Assembly: GCF_000485595.1 (NCBI RefSeq)
Contig: NW_014577178.1
Span: 201,388-225,625, forward strand
Direction: 5' to 3'
From: Priapulus caudatus
Lineage: Eukaryota; Priapulida; Priapulimorpha; Priapulimorphida; Priapulidae
DNA length: 24,238 nucleotides
Shown here: piece by piece, positions 10,960-20,532 of the stretch
Position numbering within the stretch: position 1 is the first letter of the stretch
Layout: each line of letters begins with the position of its first letter
The notes under the pieces: generated by a model
Seen by the model: the letters and a program-made list of their open reading frames with translations, nothing else
Told to the model about the DNA's origin: nothing
The model's database searches: none
Made by a program: the position numbers and the translations under genes

Positions 10960-13900
10960 ATGTGTGTGTGCGCGCGCGGTGTGTTTGGTTGTACATGTAT
11001 GTGTGTGCAAGCGCATGCGTGCGTATATATGCGTGTGCGAGTACATATATATGCGCTTGCATGCGTGTATGACTGCACGTATATTTGTGCCTGCGTGTGG
11101 CGCTTGAATTATAACGTTTGTGTGTGGAGCACAAAGGGACGTTTGCCAAATAATTATAGTATAGTGCTCGCGGTTTCAGAATCTCTGTATTTGCTATAAT
11201 GACATACGACGATAGGGTAAACCGACGGTAACGCGGTCAGCTCTGAATCTTGGTGTCCTTAACTGCTACTGTTACACTAACTAATTATCAAAAAGGTATT
11301 TTTGAATAATTCTGCGTATAGAAATGTTTGATTACAATAGGAATTATATCGGACGTCTATTTATGCAAGAGACTCTTATTCTCTGACACACATGCCGGAC
11401 TTTCTTAGACGTCCCAGTCATTCGAATTAAACTGACAGCGGAATGTAGTTAAATAATGTAGGCTAATATCGACCTAACATGCTCATTTCATGTAAAAATA
11501 GACGCGTGTTGCTATCATATCAGCCGATTATAAACCGAGAAATGTAGCAACTGTCGGGCAGCCAAATATAGGATGTCTTGATTAAATGCGATATTAGATG
11601 AACTTTAATACTATCGATATAAAAACTGCGTACGTTTGCTATAATGCATAATGATAATTGTAATACATGTGAATACGTAAAATATATTTAATATGCACCC
11701 AGCATATATGTGAGTAGTGATGTAGGCCTATAGCTCGATAGTTGATCGAACGAAAAGAACGCGTGAAGGTAGAGTTATATAAACAAAACATTGCTTGAAT
11801 ATATCATTCTCACTGCAATTTTTGCACGGGGCTAAAGACCTTGCGTTGAGAGTTTAAACATTGCCCTTCGTTTAAATAAGAGCAGCAGCAGGTTTCGAAT
11901 AGAATTAATCCCACGCTGATAGAGCTGACCAGTAAAACGTTCAGCAAACATACCTGCCAGGCTCACTGCATGTTCGTTTACGTAGATGGTAGCCCAGCAG
12001 TTGGGGAATAATTCAGTAGCTGTAGAGCTCCGCGCAACCAAGAATATAACATGCTAGATTAAACTAAATGCGAAGGTATATGAAATGAATGAATCCTCCT
12101 CCTCTTCCAGCGTGTCTTATTCGTCTTCTTTTTAATCATTTTCTCTGTGTTCCGGAATTTGTGTGTAATTATTGATATGTTATAGAAGTTTTATATAAAT
12201 TTCTCATTTCATAAAATATACTTCTCACGTATAATAACGAATTTCTGTCAAGCAACTGAAAGCAAAGCTATGAAATGAAACAGTTCGTGCGGTAAGCTGC
12301 GTGGCTTGGTTGCAACCAGAGCAAAATAAATCCTGCCCCCAAGTATCTTCACAGTTGGAAATTTGTCGCAAACTGTGTGGATATTTTAGTACTTACACAG
12401 TAACGTCTGATAAAGCACTTGTCTAGCATAGCAAGCGAAATTTTAAACACATTAACCTCCACAGGATCTGCGTTATGTGCGTAAACGCGGGTAAGCATGC
12501 CGGTTGGCAGATAGACGGACGGCTACTCGTTCTATCACGCGCATCACTACTGTGCAATCATGGTACACACACATAAACCTTTTGGCCTCGTCATTTATCC
12601 TGCCTTTAAAGATATAGGCATACTTTGCAAGGCCAGGCCGTACGAAATAATCTGCCTTACGGGGTTATTAGGATAAATTATAACGACGACTTCAGGATTC
12701 GCTCATTGAATCAGCTGTTTCCTGTCACACTCGAAGCAGCGAGTGATTCTAACGTGGCGCACTAGAAGTCTTTCACGATTGTTACAGTCATCCGCCCGAG
12801 AAGGGCGGTAAATTTTTTCTCTGCGAATTTATGTCAAATGTCAAAAAAATATAGAATCGTAGTCTATATCGGGGATTTACGTTTTGTATCAATTCGTATA
12901 AAGCAGTGAAGCGAGTCTACTTGTCGATACCCATTATGTCAAGCAGCTACATGTGAAGTGAAACTCGTGTCTGGCCAGTTTGCTTTCAAAATCTGTCATG
13001 CATGTTTCCTGATTTTGGATTCGGTAGATAGTTGGAGGCAACGCAGCGGATATAAGGCGCGATTGGCACTGACGTATATCTACTCGTTCGTTTCCATTCT
13101 GTCATGAGAACAGATAGCGACTCTTCAAGTTCAACGCGGCCGGTTGACACACTTTTTTTCACCGACATCGGCGACAAAGACTGTAGACCTCTACATACGT
13201 AAATACACCGGGGTTGCAATAATACACGTCTACTGTCACGGTCACTCCTGGCACAACAGTGGAAACACAATGCTAAGATTAGCGAGCGTGCAGCTGTTGG
13301 GCGGACTCGACAAGGCGATACAAACTTGGATGTAACGTATATGGGCGTGTGCGCATTTTTGTCGACGTTTAAAAAAAACGCCCTCATAAAATTCCTTTAA
13401 GTGGTGGACCGTATTTTTTATCGACACAGGCAAGTGAGAGCGAATAGAGCGCTATTATGACGCCTACGTGGATAATAGCTGAGCGCATGCACAGCTTATA
13501 AATAATGCTCGCACCTCTGCGGGACTGATGAAGGTCATTTAGGAATATAATACATGAATATCCTGTGCTCATTCAATAAAGATGCATTATTGTTACCTCA
13601 CAGAACCCATTAAACAGAGCGACGATACGCCACAGTGCCGATGCAATATTATTTATCGTTTGGATATATATATATATATATATATTTATTTATTTATTTA
13701 TTTATTTATTTATATGATATTTTATTGTTATATATAATTATTATATTATAGTATTATCACTGATTATTGTCATTAAGAATCAAACTGCCCAAAGTCACTA
13801 ATAGGCCTAATCTTTTCTAAATGGATCTATGCGTGCAGAACGGGACGAGATCGGTTGATAAATTATCTTTGCATGACATGGACCTACACTGATAGCAGTA

Positions 13901-16900
13901 AACCAAGTTCTGTAAAAATAATGATCAAAATTCCATTTTGTTGTTTGTTTACCTGTAGGTGGGGATGGCCGCGGCTCAGCCGGGATACAGTTTAGGGGAA
14001 CGGCCACAAGCTCCTTTTCGAAGACCGGAAGATTACCTGCCTATGATCAGACCAATGAACAATGTTGTAGGTAATGAAACATTTTCGATAGATATACCTC
14101 CATCTCATATAACAAAGGTTTGAGCAATTATGTTGATTACTAGATACTATTAGTGGTAAGTAAACGAAGGGCGCGGTAAGTAAACAGTGGAAGGTTTGAG
14201 TCTGTTAAAAATTGTATTATTATTGCTATATTATCAACAGTACATTAAAACCTATTTCGCCATGAAGTTATTAGTATGTGTGATGGGGTTTTCAAGAGTT
14301 GAAATCGTGGTTTTGATACATGTCTGATACATGCATGTTTGAAGCTTACGCCTCCATATAGGGTTACATAAACTGAGGAACCAGGCAAAAGCTAGCAGTG
14401 CATAATACCGTGAAACGTACACTGGAGAGGTGCGCATATGTTTAACGCGTGTAATTAATCCGTTCAGACATCCAAGTAAGGTGCGACCTGAATGAGTATA
14501 GGATGCAGATCAGCGTCCTCTTCGAGAGACCATTCGAAGGAGCGCTGTTCGCCCGCGGTCAGTTCAAGAGCGAATCCTGCCGACAGGCTGCGCTTCCACA
14601 AAGTAACCAAGTGATCCTCAGTATGGCGCTGGATAGCTGCGGAACAGGCGAGAGTCTTGTGGTGAGCCCTCGAAAGCTGGCGTACTGTCGCACGCGCCAG
14701 GCGAAAAAAGGCCATGACGCCAGGCGCATAAACGCGTTGCGCGTAGAGATGAATAGTGCATAGAATTGGATAATTGTGTGCTTAGAGGTGCGCGTGCGCG
14801 CTTTCGCGCACAGATGGATTAGTGTACAGCAGAGGGCTCTGTTGGGTTAGCTACTGTCTGAAATCAACGATGTAGTCGCGCCGAAGTTAAACCCCCCGAT
14901 TCATCTGCCCATCTCCGATATACTAACACGATAATCGTGCACTTGTACCGAACGCAGCGTTAAGACGGCAATTTCCGTCAGAATGAGCTATTTATGTACT
15001 GTTCTGTTTACCATGGCGTCGCCCACTTAATAAAACACGCGCAAAACTGCATCTTGCGATCGCGTTGCGCGAGTTTGACCGCTCCGGTTTAACCGCTGTC
15101 ATTCTAATGACGCGACTTTAGCGCGCGGTCGTTAATGCCTAGCGCACACACCCGAGCAAAACGGGAAATTTTGTGAGGGTGTTTTGCTCGGGTGTGTGCG
15201 CTAGGCTTAAGCATAACGCACACACCCGAGCAAAACACCTGAACGTGGAGCAAAACGTGTTTCGCTCGATGTTCGTGGCCGTGTGCGGATTCCCGAAACC
15301 AAAAACATTGCTCAGCTGATCGTGTTTCGCTGAACAAGCAATGTTTGATTCGCGGAGCGTGTTTTCGCCTGAGCGTACGTTTTGCTCGGGTGTGTGCGTC
15401 AATCGTTCTGCTACACAGCGAAACGCCACAGACGGTCTCCAATCAATATCCTTAAAAATATCACATGACACACAAAATTGGATGTCCATTGAATGGTTAT
15501 TTTTGATGTCATGTGACAGCGGCGCTGTACGCAGTGTTTCTGTATGTTTTGCTCAGCTGTGTGCTGTGTCGGGTGGCGTGTGTGCGCTTGCTCGCCGAGC
15601 AGAAGGCGAAACGCTGGAAAACAAAATTTCCCGTTTTGCTCGGGTGTGTGCGCTAGGCTTTAAGCTAGGTGACTAACGACGCGTGCGTACTGCGTGCGTA
15701 CTGCTAGGGTGAAGGCTACGAGGCGATACGCTACTACAACAACACGATCGTTGTGATGAATGAGTTCGCATGGGGCATCCTGGAGATGGGCGACAGGGCA
15801 TACGACGTGTCGTGCCGATTCGGCGGAACCAGCGTCGACACGTTGCGCTACAACTACGAAGTGCCGTAAGTACACGTGCAGACTACCGGTAGCCTCTTCC
15901 AACGTAGCGTTATCGTATGTCGAGCCCCGTTCGACGAGAGAGCTGGCCATTTCTGACGACAACTCGGTGAAAATGCAATGGTAATAATTGTGCTTTTAGG
16001 AATGTTAGCTGTAGGTCTAACTATCTTGAAAGTAAGAAAAGGCAGTAGTAGGATGTTTGAAGTATAGAAAACCGCGCGCGCACATTCATTTAATTATGTG
16101 CATTCTTTCGTATTTCTTTCAACATGATTATGTAGAAGGGTATTTATCGGGACAATAATCGCGTTTCAACAATAGAGTGAACAAACATACATCACGTATC
16201 AAGTAGGTTAATATTGACATGATCTGCCGCACAGATCTTTTCACTGGGACAGTTATTTTAGTTGAAATAGTCACTATTATATCCATTCATGTCAGAATGA
16301 CCAGATGTGTCTACCAGAATCCGATTGCTTTTTCATAGCGGATTACTCTACGCGAGCCGTGTAAATAGTATAATGCTCTACTGCGCTTGTAAAATTGTCA
16401 TTGAATTCATGTAAAGTCGGATTACTTTACGCAAAGTTGTAAACGCTTCAAGAAAATGACCTAGTTACTCTAAGTTTCGCACACAGTGTTCTATTAACAC
16501 GTGCTAACGTGTCTCACCTACTTCAGTCTGATTCCACCGATATCCGTCACGGCACCTTCCATCCAGTTCACACGATGCAACATGAAGATCATCTCTGGAA
16601 GGAACCCACTCTCGGGCGGAATTTCAGTTCTCGAACTCGGTTCCATAGCCACGCTTGTCTTTTGGATCGAAAACAAAGGCGAGTTCTATATTGACGTAGG
16701 TGCGGCCACATAAGTTGGTATGCCAGAGCCCGCGGCAACATTGGTCTTTCGGTAGATCTCTCTTTGTAATTAGTTGAGCGACGGTAATTCATGATGTTTG
16801 AAACGAGAATAATGTGTTGCATGACGACGCCGACTACTGTTGTTAGGACAACTACCAACTGACGTGTCCCTGCCTCTCATTTAATCCGCGGGTTAATTCT

Positions 16901-18650
16901 ATAATAAGAAGAACCCATGGGGTAAACTAACCTTTCTATTTGTTGCAGGTCAGTTTGATTTATCCGTGTTTGACTGCTACGCCCACGACGGCATGCAGAT
17001 GTCTCGACTCGAGCTTATTGATAATGCCGGGTAAGTAGGCTGTACAATAGAGGTAGGTAAGTGAGTAAGTGAGTGAGTGAGTGAGTGAGTGAGTAAGTGA
17101 GTTGATGAATGTGTGAGTGAGTGAGTAAGTAAGTAATCGGCGAGTTGAGCTCTCGTGCCGTTTCGTTTTGATAGTAAACATGCAATTTTTTTCGTTGACG
17201 AATTTACAGTTTTACAAAATGTCTACAAATATGCGCACACAATATAAATCAGCAATTTTAACACACAAGACGCTTCCGTTATGCCGAGTAAGAGTAATTG
17301 CCGAAAGGCGTGTGCCGTCTTCAACGCGAATCCCGACAGAACGAGTTACTTAGCTATGATCAGTGTGAAATTTCTCATCACTGCAATGCATCGCGTAAAA
17401 GGCGTATTCGTATGTCTTTAATACGGGTTGTATTCTCGTAGGTGCCCCGCTCACCAGAAGGTTATCGGACATACGCAGAGGAGCGATCAGCTAGTTAGAG
17501 AACAGACGCACGTGTTCGCCCATTTCAAGAGCTTCAAATTCCCGGATGTTGAAAACGTTTACGTCGTCTGCCAATGCCGCGTCTGCTTCGATCACTGTTA
17601 TCCCGTAAGCATACATACATATCTAATAATTATGATTAATTAGTATAATGAATGTTGAAACGTTAGCTTTATCGCCACACGACATATGCATATTACTTTT
17701 CAGATACAATTAATGCCGTAATATATTAACCCTACTGCCGATTTATTACCATCATACTATTTTTATAGATAATGTTTTGTTCGTTTAATTATTAACTGAA
17801 CTGTAAAATATTTTATGTTATACTGCAGTTAAATTTCATTATTTCCTCTTAATTTGGGGGCCTACTGCAGTTACACAAAAATATCAAGCCATTTTGCAAA
17901 AACGGCCATTATCTGTCAATTATTGGTCGGAACACTCTATTGTGAAATATTTGGAAGCAACCACAGTTGTTGTAATACTTGACAGACAATCTGTCCCGGC
18001 GACAACGTGCCGGGTGTAGCCACTAATCGCCGCCGAGCTAGACGTGAAGCTGTCGAGGAGGTAAGCGTCGGAGTAAACCACAACTACACGACCGGATCTA
18101 CCGTGGAGGAAGAGAAAATGTCGCAGAGCCTCACGGTCATTGTACCCGAGGTGGAAACGATCATTTATGACGGTAAGACGGGTACATTGTGAAAATATAT
18201 CGTGCTAAAAATATTACAAAATTAAACGAAGTGCTGCTATTTGCGAGAAAAGGCGTACGTGTTCAAACGCGTACGCCTGTTGTTTCAGATAATTTTTTGG
18301 CGCTGCCCTCATTAATTTACGATACGAATATTATTGTGAGTGATTCTGCACGTATAGACCAGCATATTTTCATCGCATAGATAATATCAGGAGTGAATAA
18401 TATAGCATGGATTATTTATCATGAGCTATTTCTTCGATTTTTAGAAACAACCGGAGAGGTACTGAGGCAACAAGTGACACATACAGAGAAAAAGGGAGAT
18501 GTTTGCGTGCCAAGATTGAACTTTATTGCTGGGATAAGCTCAATGATAGTGATTCTGTTTATATCACTGGCGGTGGCTCTAGTTGTCATTGCCCATTCGC
18601 GACGGACTCAGCCCAAGACGGTCGAAACTCCTAGCATCCAATACCAATGA
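8665..18650 (+). CDS. ZP-domain type I membrane protein, 433 aa, nine coding exons
   Basis: Coding exons are 8665-8691, 13959-14070, 14468-14661, 15708-15865, 16527-16699, 16949-17030, 17442-17604, 17986-18172 and 18445-18650. All introns are GT-AG and every phase matches (0,1,0,2,1,2,0,1). The product has a signal peptide (residues 1-15, ending AAA|Q) and a ZP-N domain (about 48-163) with its four cysteines C52, C84, C104 and C147. ZP-C follows (about 176-306), with C181, C231, C250, a cysteine-rich C292-C301 cluster and C306. A furin-type site RRRARR lies at 318-323, and a hydrophobic stretch at 352-359 resembles an external hydrophobic patch. A transmembrane helix (392-415) and an 18-residue tail end the protein. 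N-glycosylation sequons are N122 and N336. Family knowledge says such precursors are cleaved at the cell surface and assemble into apical matrix or cuticle. Motifs such as CYAHDG and FKFPD are typical of arthropod and nematode members. The exact orthologue is unknown. Confidence 0.88.
10797..11075. repeat. Long TG/CG tract inside the large intron
   Basis: About 280 bp dominated by alternating purine-pyrimidine steps, with a (GTGC)n core of around 12 units near 10918-10960. All six frames are partly open here and yield only Cys/Val/Arg or His/Thr/Arg repeats, which are not genes. It is the longest Z-DNA-prone tract in the window. Confidence 0.95.
13664..13713. repeat. (TA)n(TTTA)n compound microsatellite
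   Basis: A TA run passes directly into about seven TTTA units. It lies some 250 bp before the next coding exon. Confidence 0.95.
13959..14070 (+). CDS. Coding exon 2: signal-peptide end and linker
   Basis: Encodes residues 10-46. It completes the signal peptide (VGMAAA, then Q16 of the mature chain) and adds a Pro/Arg-rich linker before the ZP domain. The acceptor has a T-rich tract ending CTGTAG; the donor is GTAG|GTAATG in phase 1. Confidence 0.82.
14468..14661 (+). CDS. Coding exon 3: ZP-N first half
   Basis: Encodes residues 48-111, with D47 split across the junction. It begins IQVRC, then FERPFEGALFARG, ESC and DSCGT, which match the conserved start of ZP-N domains: three of four ZP-N cysteines and the CGT signature. 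The frame stays open past the exon to 14763, but the similarity stops at the donor GTG|GTGAGC. Confidence 0.9.
15135..15659. mobile_element. Nested foldback MITE in a ZP-gene intron, TTA target duplication
   Basis: The ends are 37-bp perfect inverted repeats (15137-15173 and 15622-15658) beginning GCCTAGCGCACACACCCGAG. TTA flanks both sides (15132-15134, 15660-15662). The 18-mer CACACACCCGAGCAAAAC occurs five times: at 15145 and 15219 direct, and at 15181, 15379 and 15633 inverted. The left end alone forms a 26-bp palindrome with an 18-nt loop (15137-15206). A second 20-bp inverted pair (15217-15236, 15379-15398) suggests one copy nested in another. No transposase frame is present, so it is non-autonomous. 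A 3-bp TWA duplication is typical of PIF/Harbinger elements. The right end stops 48 bp before the next exon. Confidence 0.8.
15708..15865 (+). CDS. Coding exon 4: ZP-N second half
   Basis: Encodes residues 112-163. It contains YYNNTIVV (with N-glycosylation sequon N122) and MGDRAYDVSC with the fourth ZP-N cysteine C147, matching the family's NTIVV and DRAY-C signatures. The donor GTAAGT follows CC of the split P164 codon. Confidence 0.92.
16527..16699 (+). CDS. Coding exon 5: ZP linker and start of ZP-C
   Basis: Encodes residues 165-221. The linker (LIPPISVTAPS) is followed by C181 and the ZP-C strand region ending FYIDV. The donor is GTAG|GTGCGG, a weak match. It was preferred over the stronger-looking GTAGGT four bases upstream because only it keeps the frame into the next exon (VGQFDLSVFDC). 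Confidence 0.85.
16949..17030 (+). CDS. Coding exon 6: ZP-C core
   Basis: Encodes residues 223-248. It includes FDCYAHDG and LELIDNAG, equivalent to the C-x-A-x-D-G and LIDxxGC signatures of ecdysozoan ZP-C domains. The donor GG|GTAAGT is strong and is followed by an array of donor-like repeats. Confidence 0.92.
17053..17136 (+). repeat. (GTGA/GTAA)n tetranucleotide array next to a splice donor
   Basis: A GTRA tetranucleotide repeat starting 23 bp downstream of the donor of coding exon 6. On the transcribed strand it reads as many copies of GTGAGT and GTAAGT, the 5' splice-site consensus. The minus-strand frame through it gives Ser/Leu/Thr repeats and is not a gene. Confidence 0.9.
17442..17604 (+). 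CDS. Coding exon 7: ZP-C end
   Basis: Encodes residues 250-303. It starts with the conserved GC (G249 split, C250). FKSFKFPDVENVYVVCQCRV then leads into CFDHCYP, matching the FxAFKFPD...C...C..CP end of ZP-C domains. The donor is CCC|GTAAGC in phase 0. Confidence 0.92.
17986..18172 (+). CDS. Coding exon 8: last ZP cysteine, furin site and hydrophobic patch
   Basis: Encodes residues 304-365. C306 probably closes the ZP-C disulfide set. RRRARR (318-323) fits the furin consensus R-X-K/R-R at the place where ZP precursors carry their cleavage site. N336 is a sequon, and SLTVIVPEV (351-359) is hydrophobic and placed where an external hydrophobic patch would be expected to block early polymerisation. 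Confidence 0.88.
18251..18278 (+). repeat. 12-bp stem hairpin in the last intron
   Basis: AGGCGTACGTGT (18251-18262) and ACGCGTACGCCT (18267-18278) pair over 12 positions with one G-U wobble and a TCAA loop. It lies in the last intron, 10 bp before an acceptor-like TTGTTTCAG at 18288. Whether it acts in splicing is unknown. Confidence 0.7.
18445..18650 (+). CDS. Coding exon 9: juxtamembrane, transmembrane helix, tail, stop
   Basis: Encodes residues 367-433. After a charged stretch with C386, residues 392-415 form a single hydrophobic helix, followed by the basic stop-transfer HSRR and a short tail ending in QYQ. The stop codon TGA is at 18648-18650. The acceptor is TCGATTTTTAG at 18444. Confidence 0.88.
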
Positions 18651-19045
18651 AGGTTCATTACATGATTGACAACGCATTGATAGACAAGAGGCCTGTTTTT
18701 ATTCAAGCTCCGCAAATTTAATTATATCTTAAGTTCCCGTAATTACGTAGACTGCGTATCGTAAAATTTCAACCTTTTAAAAAAAAACTAGAAACGAGTT
18801 AGCAAAACTTAAATCTCGTAACGGAAACAGTTAATGAGGACATATTTGGGTATAGCCCTATCTGGACAATTGTACCTATTATAACTTATATAATACACAA
18901 AATACACATTTCCTCAAGCATCCTGATATGATTGCTAATTCAACATATTATTACAGCGCATTCAAACTTTTGTCATTATTATAGTGTCTCCAGAAACTAC
19001 TCAATGCATGTCCTCCGAATTATTCAACAAGGTGAGGAGAGTATT
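18651..19045 (+). other. Probable 3' UTR / downstream flank of the ZP gene
   Basis: AT-rich with no open frame. It includes an A-run at 18779-18787. There is no canonical AATAAA until 20308, so the transcript end cannot be fixed from sequence alone. Confidence 0.4.
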
Positions 19046-19051
19046 ATTAAA
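19046..19051 (+). terminator. Candidate variant polyadenylation signal ATTAAA
   Basis: Two overlapping ATTAAA hexamers (19046-19051 and 19051-19056), the commonest variant poly(A) signal, lie about 400 bp past the stop codon. Another ATTAAA is at 19517 and the first AATAAA at 20308. The choice among them is a guess. Confidence 0.25.
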
Positions 19052-19143
19052 TTAAAATGCAAATGACGCCATGTCTAATTATAACCGCATCTAGGCGATG
19101 CTCGCAACAATGCGGACATGGCTTTCATATTTGTGTCTACGCG

Positions 19144-19190
19144 ATGACTCTTATCACGGATTGTTTAAATCATCCGGTGGCTCTAGTTGT
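19144..19190 (+). pseudogene. Diverged fragment copy of the transmembrane exon
   Basis: The 16-mer CGGTGGCTCTAGTTGT occurs at 18571-18586 in coding exon 9 and again at 19175-19190. Upstream similarity continues: GATTCTGTTTATATCA in the exon against GATTTGTTTAAATCA here. Both stretches begin with an in-frame ATG, and both give VALVV in the same relative frame. The copy lacks a hydrophobic helix and hits a stop at 19255, so it is probably a decayed partial duplication. Confidence 0.45.
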
Positions 19191-19268
19191 ATACGATTTA
19201 AGCCAGTTTCGTTTTCAGCACCTTCATTTTTTCAGCAAATATCTACTTCGATTATAGATAATTGATAG

Positions 19269-19462
19269 ATATCTATTTTGAGCCTACTCATGCAGATGAT
19301 ATAAGGCAGGCAGATGTGGTTAGTCTTAAACTGCACAATCTGGAAAGCCATTACACATACGCCTATAACGTCAAATATTACAAAGAAACCGAGACAGTTC
19401 TTGCGAAGGTACACAAAGAGCCACATGTGAACGAGACTGTCCACATGCATATCTACGAGTAG
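19269..19462 (+). CDS. Unassigned open segment, possible terminal exon
   Basis: About 64 codons ending in TAG at 19460-19462. The frame opens after a TAA at 19259. There is no ATG in a sensible place, so it would have to be an exon. The translation is charged and balanced (for example LKLHNLESHYTYAYNV and ETETVLAKVHKEP) with mixed codon use, looking more protein-like than other chance frames here. One sequon (NET) is present. I recognise no family. Acceptor candidates are a weak one at 19268, or AAGGCAG near 19310. No upstream partner exon was found. It may be a fragment of a paralogue or transposon. Confidence 0.25.
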
Positions 19463-20400
19463 GGAAAATACCATTCGTTGATCCACTTGGAAAAGGATGT
19501 CAAATGAGCTATATATATTAAATTCGGGTTAGTTAAGTTCATTTGTTTTCATCCCGTTGACGCATACCCGTGTCATTTATGTTTGTGTATACGCAAATTA
19601 TAAATGAGACCATATTCGTATACACATAATGCATTTATCTCTGAGAACCGGTGATGCGACGATGACAGAGGGTATAGGAGAGGGACATAGGGAGGTGCAT
19701 AGGAGAGAAGCAAAAGAGTGAAATGATGTCTTATCGTTATGCCGTATCTCTTGAAATTGTGCCCGCTTGTATAATCTATGGTCAAAGCACTTTATGGAAA
19801 ATCTACAAGTCATTTGACTGCCTAATAATCAGGAAACAAATTCCAATGCGATGTTATGTGATAACATACATTAATGTATCTTAAAACGTCATGGATGCTT
19901 TTATTACGATGTGGTTTTTATGACGATCGTATCGACAGCTAGGAACATGACCTGGGAATGCACGAGAATACATTAATGTTTGTTTTATGAAATCAATCCC
20001 ATAATGATAACACATAAATACAGTGTATACGGAATCTATTGCTGCATTTATTAGGATTGCCTAAGAGACTATTGTATCTAGCCATCGCGTATCATGCATT
20101 GAATCCCTGTTTCCTACAACATCTAAATCAATTTATATAGTCTACATAGAACGCATACTTGATCTAAATGTAGTATAGTTAAAAAAATCCAAAATTTGAA
20201 TTTTGTTAGAGTAATATAGCTAGTCCGAGTAAAATATATCACATCTAGTAATAATTAAATGATCGTAGATGCAAACCATAACGGTAAAGATATGAGATAT
20301 AACTGTAAATAAATGCAAGCGAAGAGTAGTTACGTATAATTTTATTCGTACATTCGTAACCAAGTTCACCTATGGTTAAAATGTGCTACAGCCGTCGCGC
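19463..20400. other. Downstream intergenic DNA, no gene seen
   Basis: AT-rich with only short chance frames. The palindrome TACATTAATGTA occurs at about 19867, and ATACATTAATGT recurs at about 19968. The first AATAAA downstream of the ZP gene is at 20308. Confidence 0.5.
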
Positions 20401-20408
20401 ACGCGCAT

Positions 20409-20482
20409 TATATATATATATATGTATATATATATATGTATATATATATACAATAACCTGTATTGATGATGTGTGTGTCTAA

Positions 20483-20530
<48 letters not shown>
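20409..20530. repeat. Two (TA)n microsatellites flanking a TG island
   Basis: TA repeats with TATG interruptions (20409-20451) and a purer run (20488-20530) flank a short unique stretch with TGTGTGTG. The minus-strand frame gives Tyr/Ile repeats only. Confidence 0.95.

Positions 20531-20532
<2 letters not shown>

Larger units (their letters stand above)
8692..13958 (+). other. Large intron of the ZP gene (5.3 kb)
   Basis: No further coding exon is seen. It contains a long TG/CG tract (10797-11075), a TA/TTTA microsatellite (13664-13713), a 12-bp palindromic E-box AGTCACGTGACT (10267-10278) and an adjacent pair of 13-bp repeats GAAGAAATCAAAT near 9347. A 133-codon open frame on the - strand (12986-13387) has no recognisable domain. 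Large first introns often hold enhancers, but none can be proved here. Confidence 0.6.

Noticed and set aside
10701-11199. Six overlapping frames of 85-129 codons
   Set aside because: Low-complexity translation of an intronic TG/CG tract; openness in nearly all frames shows it is compositional.
12986-13387. 133-codon - strand frame inside the large ZP intron
   Set aside because: It has a real ATG and unbiased codons, but no domain, signal peptide or promoter. It is kept only as a remote possibility of a nested gene.
14155-14186. GGTAAGTAAAC twice, donor-like
   Set aside because: Lies inside an intron after a donor that already gives the correct phase; no exon ends there.
15104-15676. Frames of 111-116 codons on both strands
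   Set aside because: They lie within the palindromic MITE and reflect its CpG-rich inverted repeats.
16339-16432. CGGATTACTCTACGC and CGGATTACTTTACGC 79 bp apart
   Set aside because: A two-copy 15-bp similarity in an intron with no further structure; too little to call a repeat family.
18289-18335. Possible cassette exon in the last ZP intron
   Set aside because: Has acceptor- and donor-like ends, but inclusion would break the frame to the transmembrane exon; there is no evidence of use.
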